From: Thermoproteota archaeon
GTDB taxonomy: Archaea > Thermoproteota > Korarchaeia > Korarchaeales > Korarchaeaceae
NCBI GenBank assembly: GCA_011042755.1
Contig: DRBY01000007.1
Span: forward strand, 1-14,767
Length of the DNA: 14,767 bases
Reading direction: 5' to 3'
This document shows, in pieces, positions 6,593 to 13,237 of the stretch; within the stretch, counting starts at the first letter, position 1, and each line of letters starts with the position of its first letter. Position numbers and translations under genes: made by a program. The notes under the pieces were generated by a model, which ran no database searches, had not been told where the DNA came from, and was given only the letters and a program-made list of their open reading frames with translations.

Positions 6593-6618
6593 CCCTGAGA
6601 TCTGCCAGCGTCCAGGGT
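6592..6618. promoter_or_regulatory. Inverted repeat ACCCTG-N15-CAGGGT
   Basis: ACCCTG at 6592-6597 and its complement CAGGGT at 6613-6618 lie between the PfkB stop and the TATA box of the aminotransferase. The same hexamer recurs inside the palindrome at 6657-6667. It is a candidate regulator site upstream of the promoter, or part of a 3' hairpin of the kinase transcript. Confidence 0.35.
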
Positions 6619-6632
6619 AGACGAGTAAAATG

Positions 6633-6642
6633 TTTAGATATA
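6633..6642 (+). promoter_or_regulatory. TATA box of the aminotransferase gene
   Basis: TTTAGATATA is preceded by a purine-rich GTAAAA that could be the BRE. Its centre is about 27 nt before the GTG at 6665, the spacing of a leaderless archaeal promoter. Confidence 0.65.
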
Positions 6643-6656
6643 TTTGCCGTGGAGTC

Positions 6657-6667
6657 CACCCTGGGTG
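6657..6667. promoter_or_regulatory. Palindrome CACCCTGGGTG on the predicted transcription start
   Basis: This is a perfect 11-nt palindrome around the central T at 6662. It covers the predicted transcription start (about 6664) and the GTG start codon at 6665. A protein bound here would block initiation, so it is a candidate operator; no regulator is identified. Confidence 0.4.
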
Positions 6668-7858
6668 CTTAAGTTGCCCAGGTTCGCTGATCGCATGTCC
6701 AAGCTCGGTGTAGAGAGCGCGTTCGTTGTTCTAGCCCGCGCTAAAGAACTAGAGAGGCAGGGCAAGAGCATAATCCACTGTGAGATAGGTCAACCTGACT
6801 TCGACACGCCTGTTCACATCAAAGAATCGGCCAAGAAGGCGTTGGATGAGGGCTTTACTGGTTATACGCCATCAAACGGGATTTTGGAGCTGAGAAAAGC
6901 CATTGCAGAGTTTGTATCAGAAAGCAGGGGAATCGACGTTTCGCCTGATCAGGTGGTCGTCACTGTAGGAGCAAAGCTCGCCATATTCGCCGCACTAATG
7001 GCCTTTGTTAATCCTGGTGATGAAGTGATAATTCCAATGCCCGCGTACCCGTCTTACGAGGCCGTCACCGAGTTCGTAGGAGGTATTGTAAAGCCGGTTG
7101 TGCTCAGAGAGGAGCGTGAGTTCTCACCCAGCGGTGAGGAAATAGCTAACGCAGTCACCGACAAGACTAAGGTCATAGTGATCAACACGCCTTGCAATCC
7201 GACGGGCGGCATTTACCGCAGAGAAGACCTAGAGGCCATCGTTGAGGTTGCCAAGGAGCATGACCTCTGGATAATATCAGACGAGATCTACGAGGACATA
7301 ATATTCGATGGTAGGAAGCACGAGAGCGTCCTGTCGATTCCGGGAGCTGAGGAGCGCTCTGTAATGATTAGCGGGTTCTCGAAGACCTTCGCCATGACTG
7401 GCTGGAGGCTCGGCTACGCAGTAGCACCCAAGGAGGTAGCTGACTACATCACGAAGATCCAGCTCAATACGGTCTCATGTCCCGTATCCTTCGCTCAGAA
7501 GGCCGCCATAGATGCAATAAAGGGTCCGTGGGACGAGATCAAGAAGATGGTTAAGGAGTACGAAGAGAGGAGGGATCTCCTGTACAGAGAGATAAACGAG
7601 ATCCCTGGATTCAGCATGATAAAGCCGGTTGGAACCTTCTACGCATTCCCGAACATCAAGAAGTTCGGCGTAAAGTCCTCAGAGTTTGCTGACATGCTGC
7701 TCGAGGAAGCAGGGGTTGCTCTGCTCCCTGGAACAGCATTCGGCGCTCCGGGTGAAGGCTACCTGAGGATCTCATTCGCGACGTCAAAGGAGAACCTGAA
7801 GGAGGCCGTGAACAGAATAAAGGCCTTTGTAGAGGAGAAGTTCCCAAACATCTCTTGA
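6665..7858 (+). CDS. Class I PLP-dependent aminotransferase (aspartate/aromatic type)
   Basis: This fold-type I aminotransferase (COG0436) transfers an amino group between an amino acid and a 2-oxo acid. Visible motifs are CEIGQPDFDTP (substrate loop), NTPCNPTGG (PLP-contacting Asn), ISDEIYEDI (Asp for the PLP ring nitrogen), SGFSKTFAMTGWRLGY with Lys240 as the Schiff-base lysine, and YLRISFA near the C-terminus with the carboxylate-binding Arg. The exact amino acid is not readable; aspartate, aromatic or broad specificity are all possible. The frame is open from TTG 6644, but the TATA box at 6633-6642 predicts transcription from about 6664, so the GTG at 6665 is chosen, giving 397 residues and a leaderless message. 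The gene has its own promoter and stands alone, followed by a pyrimidine tract. Confidence 0.9.
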   Translation: MLKLPRFADRMSKLGVESAFVVLARAKELERQGKSIIHCEIGQPDFDTPVHIKESAKKALDEGFTGYTPSNGILELRKAIAEFVSESRGIDVSPDQVVVTVGAKLAIFAALMAFVNPGDEVIIPMPAYPSYEAVTEFVGGIVKPVVLREEREFSPSGEEIANAVTDKTKVIVINTPCNPTGGIYRREDLEAIVEVAKEHDLWIISDEIYEDIIFDGRKHESVLSIPGAEERSVMISGFSKTFAMTGWRLGYAVAPKEVADYITKIQLNTVSCPVSFAQKAAIDAIKGPWDEIKKMVKEYEERRDLLYREINEIPGFSMIKPVGTFYAFPNIKKFGVKSSEFADMLLEEAGVALLPGTAFGAPGEGYLRISFATSKENLKEAVNRIKAFVEEKFPNIS

Positions 7859-7861
7859 ACC

Positions 7862-7886
7862 CTTTCTCCATTCTCTTTTTCTTCCT
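7862..7886 (+). terminator. Pyrimidine/T-rich terminator after the aminotransferase
   Basis: Directly after the stop at 7858 the strand becomes almost pure C/T, with a run of five T at 7876-7880, as in archaeal intrinsic termination at U-rich tracts. It separates the gene from the converging phosphoesterase gene. Confidence 0.5.
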
Positions 7887-7908
7887 GCTCCCGATCTTGG
7901 TAGAAATG

Positions 7909-8430
7909 TTACTCTAACACGTTGAGGCTTATGATCTTCGCTGAGAGGTCATCTGTATCGAGTATGGCAACTGTCCTCTTTCCTGAGAGGCATCCACAGG
8001 CCTCGCCTGGGTTTAGTACCAGCGTTCCATGGACCTTCCTGACGTCAACTTCGTGCGTGTGACCATACAGCACTAACTCGTACTCCCCGCTCCTCGCGAG
8101 CAGCTCTGCTACTTTCTTTGTGAGACTGAGCGAGCCGAACCCATGGAACAGTATGGCCTTCCGATCTCCCAGCCAAGTCTCAGTTGGAGACGTGTAGAAG
8201 GTCACGTTATCAGCTTCTAATGCGTCGACCGCCAGCTTAAACTCGGCTTCGTTGTTACCCCGCAGTAGGATGGTCGGTATCCCACTCTGCACTATGGGCT
8301 TCAGCGTGAAGGGGGACACGAGGTCTCCGAGGTGAATGACGCGGTCCACTGCCCTAGATGCAAACAGCTGGAGAGCCACCTCAAGGGACCCGACATCATC
8401 GTGTGTATCTGAAATAACGCCTAAGATCAT
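7909..8430 (-). CDS. MJ0936-type metallophosphoesterase
   Basis: The 173-residue protein belongs to the YfcE/MJ0936 family of calcineurin-like phosphodiesterases that hydrolyse simple phosphodiesters with two divalent metals. All metal-ligand motifs are present: SDTH (Asp8, His10), HLGDLV (Asp36), RGNNE (Asn59), FHG (His96) and YGHTHE (His124, His126), followed by the family's LNPGEACG segment. The physiological substrate is unknown for the family. The ATG at 8430 starts directly at the first beta strand. An A/T box at 8455-8463 places the transcription start at about 8433, so it is a leaderless gene with its own promoter despite lying only 39 nt after the Thg1-like gene. The longer frame to 8469 would consist of intergenic sequence. 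Confidence 0.9.
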   Translation of the reverse strand: MILGVISDTHDDVGSLEVALQLFASRAVDRVIHLGDLVSPFTLKPIVQSGIPTILLRGNNEAEFKLAVDALEADNVTFYTSPTETWLGDRKAILFHGFGSLSLTKKVAELLARSGEYELVLYGHTHEVDVRKVHGTLVLNPGEACGCLSGKRTVAILDTDDLSAKIISLNVLE

Positions 8431-8454
8431 TGCACTCTGCCAGCGCGGGTTCAG

Positions 8455-8463
8455 CTTATAGAA
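8455..8463 (-). promoter_or_regulatory. TATA box of the MJ0936-type phosphoesterase
   Basis: On the minus strand this reads TTCTATAAG, centred 29 nt before the ATG at 8430. The spacing fits a leaderless transcript beginning a few nucleotides from the start codon. Confidence 0.6.
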
Positions 8464-8469
8464 CCTCAC

Positions 8470-9240
8470 CTAGCTGAGGACGCGCCTCAGGAAATCCAAG
8501 GAGGATGGAGACTTGAAGAGCGGCGGGTTCCAGTCCTCTACAAGCTCTCTTCTCGTGTACAGGACCGGTTCCCCAGTAAGTGGGTTGAATCCTCGGTGTT
8601 TTACTCGACGGAAGTACAGCAAGATCCCTAGTCGCTGCCACGCTGGCGTGCTCTCCGGCTCAATCTTAAGGAGTTCTGCTATGAGATGGCGTAACTGATC
8701 CTTCTTAAGGCCCTTCAGAAATTCAGCAGCTTCCCTTCTCGTCAGGCCCCTGCTCGTCTCTAGCGCATGAAGAGCGTAAGAGTTTAGATTATTTCTGAGT
8801 GCCTCGGCCTGTCGCCACGCAAGGTACAGATGCTCCTCCCCTGGGACTATGAGTACAACTCTCCCATCGAATGTGACCTCTACATCTCTCCCAAAAGCGT
8901 GAGAGAGATGTTTGCTCACTCTAGCCGCAACCACAGATGCGGTTAGACTTACTAACTTCTCAACGCGACCTGAGAATGGCAGAGGAGGTTGCAGAATGAA
9001 GGATATTTCGTCTGAGAAGCAGTAAGCTAGGTTGGAACCTAGGCCTCCTTCCATGACGCCTCTGGCAGCATAGACGAGAGCCTCTGCCAACCGGCGGTCA
9101 TACGGACGTGTCAGTTTGAGTTCTTCTGCCAGCTTTCGAAACCTCCAGCCGTCTACTCTCACCACAACAGGGAGATCTGGCGGGACTCTCAGGTCCGACG
9201 CTATCTCTCTAGCCTTCCAGTCGATCTCCAACCCACCCAC
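8470..9240 (-). CDS. Thg1-like protein (tRNAHis guanylyltransferase family, 3'-5' polymerase)
   Basis: Thg1 family enzymes add nucleotides to the 5' end of tRNA in the reverse (3'-5') direction; archaeal members mainly repair 5'-truncated tRNAs by templated addition. The 256-residue protein shows VVRVDGWRF (Asp30, Gly31) and AYCFSDEISFIL (Asp77, Glu78), the two-metal carboxylates, then FDGRVV (124-129), RQAEALRNNLNSY (143-155) and a C-terminal GFNPLTGEPVLYTRRELVEDW. The eukaryotic HINNLYN motif is altered here (LRNNLNS, His replaced by Arg), as expected of Thg1-like proteins and not of G-1-adding Thg1. The GTG at 9240 is taken as start; the TTG at 9231 is an alternative. It lies 34 nt downstream of the NifX-like gene with no visible promoter between, so the two are probably cotranscribed. 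Confidence 0.88.
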   Translation of the reverse strand: MGGLEIDWKAREIASDLRVPPDLPVVVRVDGWRFRKLAEELKLTRPYDRRLAEALVYAARGVMEGGLGSNLAYCFSDEISFILQPPLPFSGRVEKLVSLTASVVAARVSKHLSHAFGRDVEVTFDGRVVLIVPGEEHLYLAWRQAEALRNNLNSYALHALETSRGLTRREAAEFLKGLKKDQLRHLIAELLKIEPESTPAWQRLGILLYFRRVKHRGFNPLTGEPVLYTRRELVEDWNPPLFKSPSSLDFLRRVLS

Positions 9241-9274
9241 CGCTGGAAGCAGGATCTGCGGGAAGTGGGCGCGC

Positions 9275-9601
9275 TCACTTCGTCAGGCGAGAGAGGCCCT
9301 CGGCTATCTCCATGATCGCGGATTCAACGGGTTTCTTGCTAGTCTCGTAGGCGATTATCCCCCTGGACTCAATTATATCCATGCTCTCTGCGTCCATTTT
9401 GCCCGACACTATCACCTCACAGTCCCTTAGAACATCCAGCGCGTCAGAAGGTCCCTTGCCCTTTCGGGTATTAACCCTCAGCTCGATTCGAGTAGGACTC
9501 TTCCCCGTGAGGTCATATATTGCAAAATACCGGGCCTCATAAAACGGGCCACTCTTTACTTCAGAGCCGTCATCCGTAGCAATTGCAACTCTTATGGGCA
9601 A
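9275..9601 (-). CDS. NifX/NifB-type dinitrogenase cofactor-domain small protein (COG1433-like)
   Basis: The 108-residue protein is a single ribonuclease H-like domain of the type seen in MTH1175, NifX and the NifB C-terminus. It starts with strand VAIATDDG, followed by VKSGPFYEARYFAIYDL, where the related bacterial and methanogen proteins have an HFGRAPYF-like segment, and ends in a helix. Related proteins bind iron-sulfur or iron-molybdenum precursors, but many archaeal copies have no known role, and no nitrogenase gene is present here. The His of the cofactor-associated loop is not seen in this copy. The TTG at 9601 has GGGAGGTC (9616-9609) 7 nt upstream and an A/T box at 9651-9660, so it heads the operon with the Thg1-like gene. 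Confidence 0.8.
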   Translation of the reverse strand: MPIRVAIATDDGSEVKSGPFYEARYFAIYDLTGKSPTRIELRVNTRKGKGPSDALDVLRDCEVIVSGKMDAESMDIIESRGIIAYETSKKPVESAIMEIAEGLSRLTK

Positions 9602-9650
9602 AACCCAGGACCTCCCTAGCTCCTCTAACTCGCGAGACTAATGGGTAACC

Positions 9651-9660
9651 AAATAAAATG
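9651..9660 (-). promoter_or_regulatory. TATA box of the NifX-like/Thg1-like operon
   Basis: On the minus strand this reads CATTTTATTT, just after the stop of the DHH-family gene. It predicts transcription from about 9629, on the palindrome CTCGCGAG (9629-9636), leaving a leader of about 28 nt with the ribosome site. The T-rich strand may also end the upstream transcript. Confidence 0.5.
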
Positions 9661-9666
9661 ATGGTC

Positions 9667-10710
9667 TCAAGGGCTGAGCAGCTCAGAAAGCCTTCTAACC
9701 AGCGTAGAGAGCTGGCTGGCTCTAAGGGAGATCTCCACGAATTCCCTGTACCCGAAGAACGCTCCCTCAAGGTCCAACATAGCTAAGGAGGTGTATGACA
9801 TCAAATCTCGACCTGCCTGCTTAGATCGGAGCGACATAAAGGCGGCGACGTCATCCATGTAGACCGCCCCGGCTACCTCAGACGTTTGTGACGCACTCTC
9901 TGCTACCACGTGTCTTATTCTTGGATCATCTACGCGAAGAATGCACAACCTTTGCGACTGAAAGAGTGTGTGTGCTTGGGACTCGAATTCCCTCAGCTGA
10001 ACCGATCCCTGCTTCGACAGGTCAAGAAGGGTGCGAGATAGAGGAAAGCTCCCGCTCAAAAAGCATTCGATTGACTCGAAACACTCTTCTAAGGCTGCTA
10101 CGCCAAGCAGCACTCCAGATTCAGGATCCCCGGCAATGGCCTCTAAGATTAGGTTGTACGCTCGTTCAACTAGAGACCGAGCTTGTCTGTCTGAAGTGAC
10201 CAGGCGCGAACCCTCTGGACACTCAGCGCCGGGCTCTAGACATCCAAGAAGCGCAACCCATGATTCCTGGGGCATGTCCGGGCAGAGTGAGCGGGCGACT
10301 GCTAGCGAGATTACAGAGGACGGTAGGGGTCCTAGGCCAGATAGCAGCGGATTCAACCGGAGGATTCTGACCGGAAATCGCGGCCTCTCTGGGTCGTAGT
10401 GATCTACCACCAGAACCTGCCCCCAGAGCTGCTCTGCAGCCTGGAGCGGGCCTGAGCCAGTGGGGAGAAGGTCTGAGAGTATGAGAACCGAATCCTCTGC
10501 GAATGCCTCCTCCACAACAGACAGCAGCTCCTCTGGTAAAGCTGGGCGTATTGAGAGGCCGATCCCCTGCTCAGACAATGCCATCTTAAGCAGCGCGGCA
10601 GAAGCTATCGAGTCTGGCCACGGCGCATACACTATGAACGCGCTGTCTACCTCATCCAGCACCTCCGCCACTATTCTCGTCCATCCCTCTAGCGAGTTTA
10701 TTTCACTCAA
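9667..10710 (-). CDS. Degenerate DHH-family protein, candidate Cdc45/RecJ-like factor
   Basis: The 347-residue protein follows the order of a DHH phosphoesterase of the RecJ type. Motif I is YAPWPDSIASAALL (28-41), where RecJ proteins have HxDxDG: the His and first Asp are replaced by Ala and Trp, and only Asp33 remains. Motif II LILSDL keeps Asp80. The DHH motif reads VVDHYD (103-106), with the second His replaced by Tyr. VALLGCLEP near 152-160 corresponds to the RecJ LGTxADVVPL segment. Loss of several metal ligands suggests little or no nuclease activity, as in Cdc45 and the crenarchaeal RecJ-like GINS partner. A replication role is inferred from this alone. The C-terminal part (about 190-347) is not recognised. 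The TTG start at 10710 overlaps the surface protein stop by 8 nt. Confidence 0.68.
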   Translation of the reverse strand: MSEINSLEGWTRIVAEVLDEVDSAFIVYAPWPDSIASAALLKMALSEQGIGLSIRPALPEELLSVVEEAFAEDSVLILSDLLPTGSGPLQAAEQLWGQVLVVDHYDPERPRFPVRILRLNPLLSGLGPLPSSVISLAVARSLCPDMPQESWVALLGCLEPGAECPEGSRLVTSDRQARSLVERAYNLILEAIAGDPESGVLLGVAALEECFESIECFLSGSFPLSRTLLDLSKQGSVQLREFESQAHTLFQSQRLCILRVDDPRIRHVVAESASQTSEVAGAVYMDDVAAFMSLRSKQAGRDLMSYTSLAMLDLEGAFFGYREFVEISLRASQLSTLVRRLSELLSP

Positions 10711-13180
10711 CCTCGCTCCACCTCGCTCCAGCGATCGCCAGGAGGATTGCAGAAGCCAGCAGAGTTAGAGTCACTGGGATCAGAGGGTCTAACTCTCTCG
10801 CTCCCCTGCCTTCCATCTCGGCAAGCGTGGACTCGACCTCCTCAAGCTTCTCTTTGGCCTCCCTCAGGCGACCCTCTTTGATCAGGTCCTCAGCAGACCT
10901 GAGAGTCTCCTCTAGCTCTCTTATGCCCTGAGGGGGCGAGGCCCATGGTAAGATCCCCCTCTCCCTTAGGGACCGTACCCTTCGGCGGAGTTCGGTTAGC
11001 TTAGTTATGAGTTCCTCCTTAGATAGACCAATTCCCGACGTGACCTGTATCCTCAGAGGATCTCCGGGAATTAGAGTGTTGTTCACAGTGATTAGAGAGG
11101 GCACCAGGTATACTCCTGGCTCGGCCTCCACGCTAACCCTGATGTAGATCACACCTGGGGCTTCGAATGTGATGGTGTTGTTAGCACTCAATGTAGCGTT
11201 TGTCTCCACCACGGCGAAGCCCGGCGGCATGTAGACTTCGACATGCCCCGGAGGACCGCTGACCTCTAAGGTAAGATTGATAGCCTCGCCGCTGACCGCT
11301 GTAATCGGCCCTAGTACGGTGTATAGGTTCGTGAGAAAGCCGACAGATACGTTGACTAGCTCAGCTACTTCTTCTGGCCCCCATGGAGCTACGTACGATA
11401 TGGCCAACATGAGCCTAGATGTGCCTGGTCTCTCCGCCACGACCGGAAAGCTTAGCGTGACGGTAGTGCCTGGTTTTATGGCGTCCAAAGTCGCTGTGGT
11501 AGACCCGAGAGGTTTAAGCGTGTCTGAGGGATCAATCTTCACAGTGACATTGGATGCGGGGATATTTGAGGACAACACGAGCGTTAGGTTGAAGGGAACT
11601 AGGGGCAGGGCGCCCGCAGGTACATCTAACCTCCAGCTTAGAGCCCTCTCTGCCGATACGACGGAGAGATGTTCGCCCAGTACTTCAACAACCTCGCTAA
11701 AGGCCGGGTCTAGAACGACTGCCTTCGGCGTGAACAGGTGGGCTCCCTCGGGGAGGTCCAGCCTGAAATCAACCAGCCTAACAGATCCAGGCGCCAGCGA
11801 CTGGTTAGGGAACTCACTCAACTCAGTCCTCACAGAGTCTCTCAGCAGGCTTACCTCTCGGAGGAATACTTCCCTCGGCCCCCTGTTTACTAGCTCGAGT
11901 ACCAATCTATTTCTCCCATCGACGGCGTACACACTGGTTCCGTTTAGCGATATCAGCTGAATCGAGGGTAAGAATCCAAGCGTGCGCACACTTGAGTAAG
12001 CCAAAGTTCCATTGAGCGAGGCCGAGACGGCCAGCCTGCCCGAGAGCCGCGTTGCGGAGTAAGGCGTCATGAACGATATTGAGAGGGCGCCTGGCTGGAC
12101 GTCAGGGAGACTCACCGTGACCGTAATTGTTGGATCATCGCAGGTCGCCGTAACCAGCAAATCTCCTCGGGAGAATGTGGTGAGTTGGAGGGAGAGGTAC
12201 CCCCCGCCCATAAGGGGGCTCTCTGGGAGCTTAACGCTGATGTTGTTGCTCGGCAAAACGAGCTTCAGCGTGTACTTAACCTCGTCTATCACTAGCTTGT
12301 ATTCCTTAACTGTGGCATTAGAGGGAACCGTGAGTAGAACGAGCCAGGAATCCCGAGTTCTCCCTTTTATTAGGCGAATGAAATCCTCTTTGACTAGCTT
12401 TAAGGCATAGAGTTCTCGGGCAGGAGTAACCTTTAGCTCCCGGTCCAGAGGTATCGATTTCTCGCTAAAGAAGACGTCAATAGTCGCGGTCGTGGCATTT
12501 GCTACGCGAACGAGCACGATCGCTCCTGCGTCTGTTACGTTAGAGAACCATGTGTAGTTGCCCACCTCGTGCACCGGCAAAGCAATATATCGACCCAGAG
12601 CCTCTCCGGTCAGACGGAACACGTACAGACCGTCTGGGGATGAAAAAAGCCAAGATTTCGTCTGGTTCTCCCAGATCCCAGGGAGTTCCTCCTCGTACTC
12701 CCTCAGTTTTAGCCACATGGTTCCCTCTCTCTCGACTACCGTGAAGTTCTGCTCTCCCCCCAGGAACTTGGCTACTACTGCAGACTCCGCAATTATTTCT
12801 GGAGGAATTACCATCACGTCGCCTATTCTCAGTAGGCCCGAGGTCCGGTAGACCTCCCCAATAAAAACTGGACCCGAACCGATGTCTGGCGATACTGCCC
12901 ATACATCCCCCTCAAGACGGAAAAATGACCATGGAGACGTTATGCTGCCGATCTCAGTCACTTCCATGGACTTTACCTTAAGAACCTCGATCTCACTCCC
13001 TTCCAGGTCCGTCTCGACGATGGATGGTTTGTCTTCTAAAACGAGAGAAACCGAGCCTCCTGGGGTCGTTTGTAGCAGCAACCCATTATCTTCAAGTGAG
13101 GCTCGCTCTACGGGGAGTAGTAGCTGCGTGATCATCAGCAGTAGCAATAACGCGAGACCTCGCTCACTACCTCCTCTCAC
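10703..13180 (-). CDS. Large secreted surface protein with C-terminal coiled coil and membrane anchor
   Basis: From the GTG at 13180 the protein has 825 residues. The first ~28 residues (basic start, then LALLLLLMITQLLL) form a signal peptide. The middle ~680 residues are beta-rich, Val/Thr/Ser/Pro-rich and resemble serial immunoglobulin-like or CARDB-like domains, with many N-x-S/T glycosylation sequons. Residues about 714-788 are a Leu/Glu/Arg-rich coiled coil, followed by a transmembrane helix (about 800-819, LIPVTLTLLASAILLAIAGA) and a short tail. This is the layout of an archaeal cell-envelope protein anchored by its C-terminus; no enzymatic motif is visible. The frame is open to TTG 13189, but the A/T box at 13203-13211 lies 27 nt before the GTG at 13180, so that start is chosen. 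The stop overlaps the DHH-family start by 8 nt. Confidence 0.8.
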   Translation of the reverse strand: MRGGSERGLALLLLLMITQLLLPVERASLEDNGLLLQTTPGGSVSLVLEDKPSIVETDLEGSEIEVLKVKSMEVTEIGSITSPWSFFRLEGDVWAVSPDIGSGPVFIGEVYRTSGLLRIGDVMVIPPEIIAESAVVAKFLGGEQNFTVVEREGTMWLKLREYEEELPGIWENQTKSWLFSSPDGLYVFRLTGEALGRYIALPVHEVGNYTWFSNVTDAGAIVLVRVANATTATIDVFFSEKSIPLDRELKVTPARELYALKLVKEDFIRLIKGRTRDSWLVLLTVPSNATVKEYKLVIDEVKYTLKLVLPSNNISVKLPESPLMGGGYLSLQLTTFSRGDLLVTATCDDPTITVTVSLPDVQPGALSISFMTPYSATRLSGRLAVSASLNGTLAYSSVRTLGFLPSIQLISLNGTSVYAVDGRNRLVLELVNRGPREVFLREVSLLRDSVRTELSEFPNQSLAPGSVRLVDFRLDLPEGAHLFTPKAVVLDPAFSEVVEVLGEHLSVVSAERALSWRLDVPAGALPLVPFNLTLVLSSNIPASNVTVKIDPSDTLKPLGSTTATLDAIKPGTTVTLSFPVVAERPGTSRLMLAISYVAPWGPEEVAELVNVSVGFLTNLYTVLGPITAVSGEAINLTLEVSGPPGHVEVYMPPGFAVVETNATLSANNTITFEAPGVIYIRVSVEAEPGVYLVPSLITVNNTLIPGDPLRIQVTSGIGLSKEELITKLTELRRRVRSLRERGILPWASPPQGIRELEETLRSAEDLIKEGRLREAKEKLEEVESTLAEMEGRGARELDPLIPVTLTLLASAILLAIAGARWSEVE

Positions 13181-13202
13181 AGTCGGCAATGGTACCTATC
13201 AG

Positions 13203-13211
13203 AAATTTAAA
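13203..13211. promoter_or_regulatory. Single A/T box between two divergent genes
   Basis: AAATTTAAA is the only A/T-rich site in the short gap between the surface protein and AMP phosphorylase. On the minus strand TTTAAAT is about 27 nt from the GTG at 13180. On the plus strand TTTAAA is about 30 nt from the ATG at 13238. Both distances fit leaderless transcripts, so one box may act as TATA element in both directions. Confidence 0.5.
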
Positions 13212-13237
13212 GCGGAGACTTTGTAATGTTAGAGTCC

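Noticed and set aside
6585..6620. TTG minigene of 11 codons starting in the PfkB stop octamer
   Set aside because: The octamer resembles two real coupling junctions here, but the frame ends at once with TAG and the next gene has its own promoter; it is probably untranslated.
9275..9601. Nitrogen fixation role for the NifX-like protein
   Set aside because: No nif structural or assembly gene is in the window, and such small proteins are common in archaea that do not fix nitrogen.
9667..10710. Reading the DHH-family protein as an active RecJ exonuclease
   Set aside because: Motif I lacks the His and first Asp, and the DHH motif reads DHY, so the usual two-metal site is incomplete.
11277..11960. 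227-codon plus-strand frame
   Set aside because: It is the complement of the surface protein gene, Ser/Thr-rich, without recognisable domains.
12069..12410. 113-codon plus-strand frame opposite the surface protein
   Set aside because: Shadow of the long minus-strand gene; no promoter or motif.
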